This document shows positions 21,613-33,240 of a stretch of DNA of 64,000 nt, in pieces. The stretch covers positions 111,045,034 through 111,109,033 of the forward strand of contig OZ035962.1 in the NCBI GenBank assembly GCA_964034945.1, given 5' to 3'. A program made the position numbers and the translations under genes. The DNA comes from Chrysopilus asiliformis. Lineage: Eukaryota; Arthropoda; Insecta; Diptera; Rhagionidae. Below the pieces are notes generated by a model. The model saw only the letters and a program-made list of their open reading frames with translations, was not told the origin of the DNA and ran no database searches. Position 1 is the first letter of the stretch. Each line of letters opens with the position of its first letter.

Positions 21613-23322
21613 GTCATGCCAAAGCAAAAATTATCACCTGCGGCACATTTTGTGTCAAAATGTCTACTCTCATCGAAAGGATTTTGTCTGCGGCGCTTTT
21701 CGTCTGTCAGTTTTGTCACCGAAAATCAGTGGCCCAGTATTTAAACTATAGTTTATAGTATCTTTCAAAACAATATAGCGCTTTTCTTCTGTATTTAGGT
21801 GACAAATCTTTGAATGCCAATGAAATTCTGCCAATTCCGAAAGACGAAAAATTAAAAAACCAATCAAGAAACCGAAGAATGTCCAAAAATCATGAAAAGA
21901 TATCAAAATACCGCACCAGTTTTGAAGATATTTTTATCTGTTCGAATAAATAGAATTATCATAGAAATGTCACTAACAGGAAAATAACATTTTAATAGTG
22001 CATTAGCCTTTCTATTGGCGACTGTCATCGAAAAAAAAAATCTAAACAAAACAAAATTAAATCATTTGATTAGACGACTATTGGAATAGACTTGCTGGTC
22101 AAAATCGACATCGAATAAAGCGCTTTGCGAATAATTTCAAACATTTTCTTTGTTCTAATCAACAAATTAATCACTTAAGATTACTATTGACTTTGATGTA
22201 AGCATAAGTGGTGCCCCGGGCGGTTTGGAGGGGCGCTGGGATGGTAGGTTAAGACAACATTTTAGACTTTAGGTAGAAAATGTTAAGATCGAAAAATCCC
22301 CCTTTTGCAAATAAAACACTTGGCGATGAACTTTGCTTTGTTTTATCAAAATTCCAATCGATGTACACGACCGTTTTCTCAGCCATACATGTGTAGGAAA
22401 AACCTTGCTCTCGTATATTTGAACATTTTTCGATTTTATTACACACGAATACCAGTCAACTGGCCAATAGCAGTGAACATCACACTGATTTTTTTTTTCA
22501 ACATACACGAGCGATTTGACAACGAGCTGTCATTTTGACATTGGTGTAAGTCAGACGATACACTTGTAAATGACGATGGTTTACATGCGTGATTCCATGT
22601 AGAAGGCGAATATTTAAACGGATTTGAGGTTATGAACAGTTCTAAGAAGCGGCACACAAGAAACTTAAGAAATAAGTTTTCCCCGTGCCAAGTAAGAAAT
22701 ATCCATAATTTCTTGTTTACTAAAAATGCATATGTGGAACACACATTTAGATTGTATGGAAAAAAGCACCACATATTGACGATGATGAAGAAAACTGTTC
22801 TGTCTTGTACAGTTGTCCCATTTTCACATATTAAATGGCTTTTAAGTAATTGATTTCGTTCTATTTACTTTTCAAGACGTTGTTGTTGTTGTTGTTTGTG
22901 TTTTTTAACTGGTCACACAAGGTCACATGGGCTCAAATTATAATCAGATTGTGTTTTTGTTGTTTATTTCTTAATGGAGCATCACTTGTTACTTTATAAG
23001 TGATGTTATATTAAAAAGTTATTACAGAGGAAATAATTGTTAGATTCTCAGTTTGTAAAAGAGAAATTTTTGAAAATATCGTTAATAGCATAGATATGAC
23101 AAAATTTGACACAAATTTTCAAATTATTTGATTGTTTTGATAATAGAAATATGACTGTAAAATTTGGGAAATATCATTCATATTTCGCAGGTTTAAAAGA
23201 CATGTAAAATGTGAATAATTTTTCACAGAATTTATGGTCGAAATTTCACTATTGTTGAAGACATAACTATTTTTTTTTTACTTGGCAAACGAATTTTTGA
23301 AAAATTTTCCAGTCTCTTTCAT
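21613..23322. other. Stretch without recognised feature
   Basis: AT-rich and unique within the window. A GC-rich patch near 22208-22245 (GTGCCCCGGGCGG) stands out. Frames at 22439-22774 and 22632-22853 overlap on opposite strands and match no known domain. Confidence 0.45.
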
Positions 23323-23326
23323 TTAA

Positions 23327-23842
23327 CCCTTTGACGACCACTGGCAAGTATGCTTGCCCAAGAGCTTTCAGTACTTAAAATCGTCCAGTTAAGAGATAGA
23401 GCAAAGGTATTAAAAGGTTTTTTGTAGAGGATAGATGGGGCAATATAAATGTATGTGGCGGGAATTCTATGCCGGTTCCCCTGTGCCCCTATGATCCTAA
23501 ATGAAAATTAAAATGATTTAACAAGGTTTTTTATTGCTCTTCCAGAAATTTTGGTATAATGGACTTAGAACGATTTCACTCTTAGCCGACGATATCTGTA
23601 CTTGCGATTGCTTCGACGTCTACCACATGCACAAATAATTAAATTCAGTTTGTTCAAATTCGTACGTATTATATATAAGAATGTTGTCTTTAAATTTTAA
23701 TTTTCGAGATAAAAAAATGAGGGGTAAGGAGGGGGTCTAGGGCCACCATTTTTTGTGGCATAACTATTATCAGGTCACAGATCATGAAAATGAAAAAAAA
23801 AATCAAAATCCCTTCGGCCGAAAATGTATGGTCGTCAAAGGG
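23327..23842. mobile_element. piggyBac-like MITE, 516 bp, TTAA duplication
   Basis: TTAA (23323-23326) then CCCTTTGACGACCA; the other end is TGGTCGTCAAAGGG followed by TTAA (23843-23846). A 14-bp perfect inverted end starting with CC and a TTAA target are the hallmarks of piggyBac. The subterminal GGCAAGTATGCTTGCC is a palindrome. Short frames only; the transposase must come from another copy. Confidence 0.92.
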
Positions 23843-23846
23843 TTAA

Positions 23847-25916
23847 GATCCTACACGATGGGTGCTTGGCACGAACAAAAAAAAACAGACAAACTGACAA
23901 ACAGAGGAAAAGGCAAATCAAAATCTTTTAAATAATTGAAATATGAGCATAAAATTCCAAAATTTAATCGAGAGAGGGGGGAGGGGCGGATGTGTGTGTG
24001 AAATAGGTGGGAATTTGACCAAAAAGACAGCCTCTAACGTCAAATTAATAGTTTTCAAGAATATTGAGAAGACCACAAAGTTCCTATCATTAATCGCTTT
24101 CCAGAGCTCTAACTCGAAAATCACTCGACCGATTTATCTGAGATATTCGATCATGGGTACGAAGGAATCATTGCGACACAAATACGATGTCTTGCTGGGC
24201 AACTCATTTTCCAATTCCCAGCCAAGCAATACAGAAGGACGGAAACTAGACGCTGTGACCACAAAGTCAAAAAAAATTTAGGTCGTAACTTCACGAAATA
24301 ATCATTGCTACACCAAGGGTGTTTCGTGTTAGACCAACTCATTTTCTAGCAGGGAATCGCCAGAGACGCCGCAAATCGGATTCCGCGAACACAAAGTGAG
24401 AAAAAAAATTGTGCGAATTAAGGTCGCAACGTCCACTTTGCGACTTTTTGTATCATTTAGGGCATTCGTTTTTGATTTCAGAAAATCTCTGCCATTTTCA
24501 AAATAACAAAACACGTCTAGTATTGCGAAAATACCGCCATACAGCCCTTAGTCGTGTTTTGATCATTGCAAAAGTTATATAACATTCGGCGGTTACTAGT
24601 AAACAAAATATTATATATTAATTATATTAGACACCCATCACTACCGCAACATGAAAAATTAAGTATTATTTTTCAAGTTTACGTTTGATTTCTACATAAG
24701 GTAGGTATTTTGTATTTTATTACATTTGACCTTGGCTGGTTGTTGTTGTTGTTGTTGCTGTTGTTTTCCCCAATCGATAACCTTGTCCACATTAGCTTTG
24801 TTGATATCAAAAGGGAGAGGAAATTTTGTCAGTTGCTCAAATTGAAATTCTTTCTATTCCTTTCGTGTACCATAAAATTGTTTCATGATTAAATTATGTT
24901 TTCTGGAATCAGATATGACTAACATTTAAAAAGTTCGGGTTGAGATGTTTTTTTCAGACGATTTTATTGACTTGAAATCCGTTAAGAAGTTCCAAACTTT
25001 CAAAATGAACAAAAACAACTTAAGAACCTGTCATGCAACTTTTTTATAAATGTTTTTCATATATCGGATAACGTAGAAATGTTGTTTGTTTATATTTCAC
25101 GAAAATCTTTTGGCATTTCAATTTAATATTATTTAGAAAAGTGTTGATTAGTGTTTTACGAATATTTCAATTTTTGTTTCTGGAAAACACGCTAAAATGT
25201 AGTGTTTTTTGTAGTTTGTCAAATTTTGGTACACAAAATACGATAAAAAAAAAGTCGATCAAATTTTCATCGAAAATTTGTTAACTTTTACAAAAAATCA
25301 CAACATAATTTCACTCAATTTTAACGATATTAGAGCTTCTGCTCTAATTATTCACTCTAATAGGTCGATGATAACTTTTGATGTAGTTTTCAGAATCATT
25401 TCGTCGATTCTTTAACAACTTTCGATAATTTATGTTATCGAAAATTTCTACAGAATTGATTAATACGATTGGCTCTTGTGAGTCACGCATGTTTATGTGA
25501 TAAATAACAAAATATTTACTTAATAACAAGTTTTTTCTTTCAAATCGTAAACATTCATTGATTTTAGATTGTATACCAATAAAAAAAATTTCGCAATATA
25601 ATTTTATATACGGCTGATGTTTTCTAGGTTAAATGTTTAGTGAGAAAAATTGGGTTTTGGGGGTAAAATACATCATTTTTATTTGAGCATCGATATTTAA
25701 AGTAGGAAAATTTTAATTATATCGAACCAAATTTAACAAAATGAGCCTATAGGTGTCTGAATGAAGCGCTGTGTACACACCTGAGCAAACACGGTTTCAT
25801 ATACGTGTCGATCATCAATTAAAGTAGTGTTTTTTAATAACAATACGAAAATCATCACTCGAAATGCCCATCCGCATTTATAGTTTTTCTAAAAGATTTT
25901 TAGTTTTCGAAAAAGT
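23847..25916. other. Stretch without recognised gene
   Basis: Contains a GTT trinucleotide run at 24739-24766 and words such as ACCACAAAGTCAA (24259) that come back at 27731. Otherwise AT-rich unique sequence. Confidence 0.45.
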
Positions 25917-26062
25917 AAAAGTGACACTTCTTACCCTAAAAGTGACAATTCTTACCCTAAAAGTGACACTTCTTACCCTAAAACTAACACTTCTTACCCT
26001 AAAAGTGACACTTCTTACCCTAAAAGTGACACTTCTTACCCTAAAAGTGACACTTCTTACCC
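25917..26062 (+). repeat. 21-bp minisatellite, 7 units
   Basis: Unit AAAAGTGACACTTCTTACCC plus T. Units two and four carry substitutions (CAATTC; ACTAAC). Because 21 is a multiple of three, an apparent KVTLLTL repeat frame runs through it; there is no sign that it is translated. Confidence 0.95.
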
Positions 26063-26266
26063 ACGCTACCCTATTTCAGGTGAAGAATAATTGGAAATAC
26101 TGTTTTTTACAACAATGTGCTTCAATAATGATCTTTTTGTTTGTATCTTTAAATATTTGATCTAAATCAGAGATGAGCAGCAACCCCACCGCCTTCATTG
26201 ATGTGGTGGGATATGACATACCCCATCTACAGTAACGAAGCATTAAATTTCTCAAAAACGACTTAA

Positions 26267-26566
26267 CACGTTGGCTGCCAAAGCCTTTTCAGGATTTTGA
26301 TAGTGCAGTGCCAACGTCTTTTCACGATTTTGGTCACCTGAGGCCAACTTTGTTTTGTTATTTTTTGTTTCTTTGTACCTAAAAATCATTTTTGACTACT
26401 CGCGACTTTATTATTGGTCCTAATTTTGCAGTTATAACGGTTTTTTTTGTGTCACACGTTTTCGTGCGACATGGCCTGGGAGAACATAAAACATCCTGTG
26501 GGGCCACGCGGCCTCAGGGTAGCATTTGGGTGTCGCACGAAAACGTGCGACGTGGCAGCCAACGTG
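26267..26566. mobile_element. piggyBac-like MITE, 300 bp, TTAA duplication
   Basis: TTAA at 26263-26266 and 26567-26570 with 14-bp perfect ends CACGTTGGCTGCCA. The interior has a second inverted pair, CACGTTTTCGTGCGACATGG near 26455 and GTCGCACGAAAACGTGCGAC near 26532. The flanking host sequence closes up as a continuous repeat when the element and one TTAA are taken out. Non-coding. Confidence 0.92.
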
Positions 26567-26570
26567 TTAA

Positions 26571-27836
26571 GCTACAGTAATGAAATTTCGCACACATCTT
26601 TGGTCATTCAATGAGTCAATCATGTTCACTTTTGGTGAAATTCGATTAACCAGAAGTAACCCAAATGGCGCCTTTTCAATCCTTCGTTTTTGTGATGGGG
26701 TATGTCATACCAAAATGCGCCGCAGGCGACAGTTTTCAACATGCACAGTCAAATATGATTTTGAATTTGTCGAAAAATTATTAAAGTCAAGGTTTTATTT
26801 ATATTTTCGTAAATCCGTCATTTTCCTAATTTTATAAAAAAATATATATATAAAAATACATAGCTAGCGCACAAAGCGAGTCCCTAAAAAAAATGTTGAT
26901 GACCCCCTTAAGGTGGTCGGAACACACCCCGCGATTGGGCAATCACACTTTAGTCCTTCGAGAACAAATAATAAAATTTATATTAATTAAAATGCCGATA
27001 GCTTTTATAAAATTTCCAGAAGTTTCCTCAAATTTTTATCAAATCAAACACAAGATCTTCTGCCAACTTTGTTACTTTCCAAGTTTCAACGAAATTTTGT
27101 TTCGATTTCTTGAACATTTATCTTTGAATCGTCGTTTTTCTACGAATATTTCTATTTTCTTGTGAACAACATTGTTGCTCCGATCAATTACATTTTTTGA
27201 CACGTGCAATGATGCAAATCTTTGAGATAAATCTGAATGTTGCTACGGAATATTCGATGTGACTGAATTATAAAGAAAGTCAAATCGAAAATTCTGGTCG
27301 TGTTGCTTAAGTGAAGTGGAATGAAGTAAAGACGACACGAAAGATAAATAGAAACGATGGCCCCCCTGCGTAGATTATTTTCGGCTGATGCACATGTGGT
27401 GTACGTGAAATGCGCCATGAACGGGAAAAGAAAGCCGAATGTCAAAAGATAAAGAAAAATATTTTTATAATATTGTATTTCCCCCTCATGAAAAGCATTC
27501 AGCCTAAAATCAAACATAAGAAATAGATTTAACTTCTATAATTATGAAAATCCTCTTCAGTTTGATGGTTTATCTTCTTCTCATTTTTTTTTCTTAATCT
27601 TAGAAACATTGTTTGACACTTTTGTGACACGAATCTTGAATTTCAATTGAATAATGATTGCAAAAAAGTCAACATAATAAATGAAAAGTGCCCAAGTAAC
27701 TCGAATAGGCGGAAAGTGGACGTAACGACCACAAAGTCAAGAAATTAGACGCAATGTTGACTTTGTGCCCTCTTGTGTTACTTCACAGAAATTCTTAAAG
27801 AAAAAAATCAGCGTGACGTACAAAATAAAATTAAAA
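26571..27836. other. Dispersed-repeat remnants, no gene
   Basis: 26625-26690 (GATTAACCAGAAGTAACCC, ATGGCGCCTTTT) resembles 57205-57250 (GTTAACCGGAAGTAACC, ATGGCAGCTTTTT), so a degraded dispersed repeat begins here. The rest is AT-rich with no recognised gene. Confidence 0.45.
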
Positions 27837-28405
27837 CATAACAAAAGCTATAATTGCCAATCTGGCAATTATTGAAAACCCGTATGGTGATATTCGTATC
27901 AAAATTCGAACAGTTATACCAAAATTCCACTTTGAAGTCAAACTTTCGAATAAGATTTTTTAAAATTTATTCCAATCGGATTTTTTTATATATGGGAGTT
28001 TTATGTAGAATCATATCCTAAATAATTTTTGTTCTTGGACTTTTTTGATGAGATGCACCGTTTTTGAGATATTCGCAAAAAACGATTTCGTTCGTATGGG
28101 GGGTACCCCACCTAATGGTCCATTTTTTGCTCATTAACGAACTTAGCCTCGCATTTTACGAAAAACAAACTTTCAAGTCTCTAGCTCAATCCGTGCGCCC
28201 GCAATCCGCGCCGCAGACAGAGAGACAGACGGACAGACAGACGGACAGACAGACAGACGGACAGACGGACGGACATGCAAAATTCAATTTTTTTTATCAT
28301 TCTAAACACACTGGTGTAATTCATTTTTTTGTGCGATGACGGGATCTTGGCGTTACAAACGGTAAGGCAAAGTTAATATACCCTTTGGTTTCACCATACG
28401 GGTAT
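27837..28405 (+). mobile_element. Family B element, copy B2
   Basis: Complete forward copy of 569 bp from CATAACAAAAGCTATAATTG to ACCATACGGGTAT, set in A-runs on both sides (27833-27836 and 28406-28410). Tetranucleotide array at 28213-28276. Shares all B landmarks with B1, B3 and B4. Confidence 0.9.
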
Positions 28406-29605
28406 AAAAACAGAAAAAATTACAAAACAGAAACAACAATTCTTTGTGAAAATTCAAAATTGAAATAATTAAACTGTTTTTACCAAATGGAAACCCCTTG
28501 CGTTCGCAATAACCTCAAAGGCAATTTTATTTTTATATCAACTATATCAACTAAATATTGATCGACTTTATTAAATTCAAGCTAAATAAACATTTATCTT
28601 CACACGAAAACCAGATATTTGATTATCGAAAAATATTACGCAATCAATTATGATGGAATTAAATTGTATTTAAACAGAAAATTCCCGCGCACTATGAATA
28701 AAATTCAGATCGAAATTAGTTTCTGCACCGTGACTTTGGGAAATTATTGTCGCGCAAAAACGTCAAACGTTAAACTTCAAAATCGGCATTACGTCACGAT
28801 AGCAGGCATAGAAAATGTCACACATGCCGATCGACCTACAACGGCGTGTAGAGGAGGCTCTGATCGATTTTACATTCAATTAGCTAATAACCCGCAAAAC
28901 CTCCACACAAGCATCCCCAAACTCACCCCAACCCACCCCACGCTTTTCCTATACTTTTTCTATACGACGAGAGTTCGTGTCGGGTTCACTTTGCAAAACT
29001 CCCCGTGGCGAAATTCATGTTCGAAAATTATTTCCAATTAAATTCTGGAAGAAGAAAAAAAAAATCATCTAGCCCGGAAAAACTAGACACGAAGAAAATT
29101 CTCGTTAATGCTCGTATGTTTAGAGGGAAAATTTCTGGTCGTGACCTTATCCCATTCTCCCTTCTTACACAATCACAATAACCACACGTCAAACATTAAT
29201 CAATGCTTCCGACTCGTACTTGTTGCACACGTGTCTTGATAAATAGAAAATGCAAACATCAACAACAATGTTGTTGTTGTTTTTTTGCTCGCCTCACCAC
29301 TCCACACCCGCCCCACAAACATTATTTCAATTGCGAAGGAATCCATTTAATTTGCGTTCGTCAGCACACAAGCGGGACAATGGAAATCGTGAAAAACTCC
29401 CCAAAAGTTTACATACGTTCTGAACATGTCAAACGTCAATGAAATGCCAGTGACGTTTCTTTGGTTTGTTCGGAGCTTTTTTTAACTCATATTCCAATAA
29501 CGCACAAATTAGATGAGAGTGGAGCGATTCATGGGTGGTTGGGGGGTGATTTGTTCTGCTAATTTGAAATAATTTGAAATTTCCGAGCCGTTTTTTGACA
29601 AAAAA
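28406..29605. other. Unique stretch of higher complexity, no recognised gene
   Basis: The 140-codon frame at 28619-29041 begins and ends without splice-like or family signals and I do not recognise it. A CAACAACAATGTTGTTGTTG hairpin lies near 29260. Confidence 0.4.
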
Positions 29606-29903
29606 CATAACAAAAGCTATAATTGCCAATCTGGCAATCATTGGAAACCCGTATGGTGATATTCGTATCAAAATTGGAACAGTTGTACCAAAATTCCACT
29701 TTGAAGTCAAACTTTCCAATAAATTTTTTTTTTAAATCGGATTTTGATGTATGGAATTTTTATGTAGAATCATATCCTAAATAACTTTTGTTCTTGGACT
29801 TTTTTGATAAAACTCACATTTTTTGAGATATTCAGAAAAAAAGTTTTCGTTCGTATGGGGGGTACCCCCCCTAATGGACCATTTTTGCCCATTAACGAAC
29901 TTA

Positions 29904-30010
29904 CAGCCGTATTCTGGCGTTGTGATACTTAAGTCACAAGTCACAAGTCCATAGAATTTGTGGCTGTTGTGACCGAGTTGTGACTAGTGACCGTAGCTAG
30001 AATAAGGCTG
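29904..30010 (+). mobile_element. 107-bp MITE, family H2 copy 1, TTA duplication
   Basis: Inserted in B3: TTA|CAGCCGTATTCTGGCG ... CTAGAATAAGGCTG|TTA. Removing the element and one TTA restores the AACTTAGCCTCGCATTTTAC sequence of B2, which proves the boundaries. A second copy with the same ends is at 62388-62490. PIF/Harbinger-like by target. Confidence 0.93.
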
Positions 30011-30090
30011 TTAGCCTCGCATTTTACAAAAAACGGATCTGTGCAAAATTTCAAGTCTCTAGCTCAATCCGTGCGCCCGCAATCCGCGCC

Positions 30091-30357
30091 ACAGACGGAC
30101 GGACGGACGGACAGACAGACAGACAGACAGACGGACAGACAGACGGACAGACAGACGGACAGACGGACGGACAGACAGACGCACGGACAGACAGACGCAC
30201 GGACAGACAGACGGACGGACAGACAGACGGACAGACAGACGGACAGACAGACGGACAGACAGACGGACAGACAGACGGACAGACAGACGGACAGACGGAC
30301 GGACAGACAGACGCACGGACAGACAGACGGACGGACAGACAGACGGACGGACGGACA
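30091..30357 (+). repeat. Expanded ACGG/ACAG tetranucleotide array in B3
   Basis: About 67 tetranucleotides, against 14-16 in B1 and B2 and about 12 in B4. It contains a longer-order block with ACGCACGG interruptions that occurs twice (near 30180-30220 and 30310-30350), so duplication of larger segments contributed to growth. Confidence 0.92.
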
Positions 30358-30539
30358 TGCAGAAATTAATTATTTTTATCATTCTAAACACACTGGTGTA
30401 ATTCATTTTTGTGTGTGATGACGGGATCTTGGCGTTACAAACGGTAAAGCAAAGTTAATATACCCTTTGGTTTCACCATACGGGTATAAAAAGGTCCATA
30501 TGGTCAATGAATAATTTGACAGCGTGGTTTAGTGGCAAG

Positions 30540-30684
30540 TCTGTCCGTAAAATACGTCACGCTAATTTCATGCGGTTCGGATTCCACTTTTCCTCTCATC
30601 ATACTTTTTCCGTAGACCCAATTACAAGATTTTTTCCAATTTTGACCCGCCTTCCTAAAAGTGTGACGTATTTTATAGACAGCC
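30540..30684 (+). mobile_element. Family D MITE, ~145 bp, near-complete
   Basis: Left end GTCTGTCCGTAAAATACGTC and right end TGTGACGTATTTTATAGACA are inverted copies. Family D ends recur in part at many places (3549, 11101, 17806, 32866, 35520, 36377, 38090, 46140, 47764, 49790, 55412, 58248 and 59034), making it the most dispersed short repeat here. The interior is usually C/T-rich. No coding capacity and no clear target duplication here. Confidence 0.8.
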
Positions 30685-30926
30685 AATAAAGTACTGAGCT
30701 TAAGACTTCAACATTGGCCTTGAATTTCGTTGCTAACCTGTGGCTTGGCACTCACGAGACCATCATTTTACTGGGCCACAAATGTCTGCCCAGTTGTGGG
30801 AGGTAGGTATCCGTTTATCAGAACAATTTTAATATTAGAACTACGCTTTGGTCACAGGAAATTGTCCATTTAAGGGAATTAAACCACCTAAGGGAGATGT
30901 AATTACAAGATTTTTTCCAATTTTGA
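30620..30926 (+). repeat. Exact 26-bp direct repeat (two copies)
   Basis: The 26 bases from AATTACAAGATTTTTTCCAA to TTTTGA occur at 30620-30645, inside the family D element, and again at 30901-30926. It marks a second D-derived fragment or a local duplication. Confidence 0.8.
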
Positions 30927-31059
30927 TGTCCCTTTCAGGGAAACGGAAATAGTGCAAAAGTATTGTATTTGATCAGAGACTGAATTACAAATCACCATCG
31001 CCATATAAAACTTTCGATAAGATTTTTGAAGATTCTTTGTTTTAACGACTCCGAAAAAG

Positions 31060-31400
31060 GAGGTTATGTATTCCACATGGATGTATGTTTGTCCGCTATT
31101 TTCTTCGGAAATGTTATATAAATCGAGTTGAAACTTTTTTTGTTGTGTTCAGTACCATACCAGGAAGGACCTCTTACATATCTCCCCTTGTAGCACTGTC
31201 CCCCCTCAAACCCCCTCCCCTGCTAGATTCACATCGAGTTAAACATTTTTGGTTTTCGTTCAGCTTAATAAAAGGTAAGACTTTTTGGAGAACTCCCCCT
31301 TTTGCGATATCGACTTACCCCCCCCCCCCCCCCCCCCTCCTCTCCCACAAATATCTTTTCAGCTTACGAATCGAAATTTTGCGCAAATACTAGCTCTCGA
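31060..31400 (+). repeat. Degenerate direct repeats with C-run
   Basis: Words like ATCGAGTTGAAAC / ATCGAGTTAAAC, TTCAGCTTAATAAAAGG / TTTCAGCTTACG and CTCCCCTTGTAGCACTG / CTCCCCCTTTTGCGATATCG recur about every 100 bp, pointing to an eroded tandem or dispersed repeat. Confidence 0.45.
31318..31337 (+). repeat. Homopolymer of 20 C
   Basis: Twenty consecutive C in AT-rich DNA. The complementary strand is a G-run able to form G-quadruplexes; runs of this length are also prone to sequencing and assembly errors. Confidence 0.9.
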
Positions 31401-32500
31401 GTCGATCTCCGTCATGAATACAATACTGATATAGATTTCAAATACTGTCAAATCTGATGGCTTGAAAAATTTAAATTGATCAATAAATGTTTAGAAACGA
31501 ATCCTAAGGAACTCTCTATTAAAACTTCATTCATGCTTCACTGGTTATTCTTTTGTAGCAAGATTTTTGTAGTGTTTTTCCTCCTAAAGAAAACCCCTGC
31601 ATTCCGTTGCGGTACTCTTTGAGAATTATCTTAATTCTCCTGCAAATGACAGTGCAATTTTTCCAGTGTATGACAGGGTAGTTTTATTGATCCATTTTAG
31701 AATTTGCACTGCATAAACTTTCCTAAATTTTTGTTTTCTTTACACACAGAAACGTTATTAATGTTTTTTAAAAAAAATCGACATCGTCAGCCAAAACTGA
31801 CATATTCTCAACTAATGCCACTAATTTCACAAGTCATGCTAGTCACGTGCACACTTTCGATTATTTTTCAACTGAAAACTCTGTTTATATCAAATCAATC
31901 ACCCCGTAATCACGATCTAAAAAGTAACAAACAAATTTTTCATTTCATTTTACATTTTATTTTTAAATTACATAACATAATCAAACAGGGATAAAATTTT
32001 TGTCTTAAACCCTTAATTAGATGTTTGCCCCTCTGGCATAGTTTTGAAGTAGTTGGAAGGAGTTTTTGAAGTTTGATTTCGGTTCGCAGACTTCCACTTG
32101 ACTGTATCGGCCCCCAATTATAGAATTCGTGTGGGATGGCATAGACGAAAAACCCAAATTAGGCAAAAATTTCTATAAATAGACTAAACTAATTAGGAAG
32201 GCAGAGAATGTGGAATTCAAGTTAAGCCAAATAAAAAAAACTGAAAATCGATTCATCGGAATGAAATCAGGCGGAAAATACACTAAAAAAAGCGGGAGGG
32301 AAAAGATTGTAATGAAAAAAATGTTAAAAATAGAAAAATTCTTTTGGAAATACATAAACCATGACGGTTGAATTAATTGCCAACAGCCAACAGTTGAAAA
32401 ACTAACAAAATCTCAATGTCGTGCGTTTTGTAAAGAAATTTAAAGAAAATTTTTGAAAAATGGTATTTTTGAAGGGTTTGAAAAACAAACTGGCTGATCA
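31401..32500. other. Stretch without recognised feature
   Basis: AT-rich, nothing recognised. Purine-rich patch at 32260-32345. Confidence 0.45.
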
Positions 32501-32929
32501 TAAAATGTGTCGCACTAATTTCCGCCTTTTTGAACCACTTCCCCTTCATCGCTTTTGTCACCATTTTTATATAGGGTTTAATATCGCTGGAGAATGTACC
32601 CCCGCTATGGCAACCCTCGGTGTCAATTTTGGTTTCGAGGCGTGTGACAAACCAATTTTTAGTTTCGTTCAGTAAAGTCCATTAACTTCAACAGAAGGTT
32701 TTTGGCAAGTTTTGTTATATAGTGAATGATTAAAAAGAACAAAAAAGCATACATTTAAACAGAAACTAATAGTTTTATTTCATAACGCAACAAGAAGTCC
32801 ATTAACATCAACAATCGCCACAATTGAAGGCCTCCTTCCCCCCTAAATGTAGGGTAAAAGAGGTCTTCCCGCCCTTCCCCCCGTATTTTACGGGCAGTCC
32901 CTTGACTGATCTGGTTAATTTATGGATAA

Positions 32930-33240
32930 AAAGTGAAAAAAACATTAAAAAATCTAAAATGAGGGCAGACGGTATTTCGAATTTATAAAAAAAAACCATT
33001 TGTGTGGAAAAGTGACAAAGAATTGGTCCAATGGGATTTTGATGTACGAAAGAGTTATGCAAAAACATATTCTAAACACATTTTGTCTTTATAAATTTTT
33101 CGATATGATGGACTGTTTTTGATAAAATTGCAAAAAACTGTTTTTTTTTTTTGTTCATTTGCATAGGGGAGGGGGAAGTGATGGTTCAGTTTTTCCCTTG
33201 CTTTTTGCTGTACAAAATTTCAAGTCTGTAGCTCAATTCT
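32930..33240 (+). repeat. Diverged relative of the B/E box repeat
   Basis: GGGATTTTGATGTACGAAAG, AACATATTCTAAACACATTT, GATATGATGGACTGTTTTTG and ACAAAATTTCAAGTCTGTAG match, in order, parts of family B and the degraded repeat at 62995-63700. The part 33063-33115 corresponds to the empty site of the MITE at 63260. Confidence 0.6.

Larger units (their letters stand above)
29606..30487 (+). mobile_element. Family B element, copy B3, with nested MITE and long tetranucleotide array
   Basis: Runs from CATAAC at 29606 to GGGTAT at 30487 inside A-runs. It is longer than other copies for two reasons: a 107-bp MITE (29904-30010) has landed in its middle and the ACGG/ACAG array has grown to about 267 bp (30091-30357). 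The array explains the QTDRQTDR-like frame on one strand and the LSVRLSVR-like frame on the other; neither is a protein. Confidence 0.9.

Noticed and set aside
29987..30418. QTDRQTDR / LSVRLSVR frames as a low-complexity protein gene
   Set aside because: Entirely the tetranucleotide array of family B copy B3; absent in the sister copies with short arrays.
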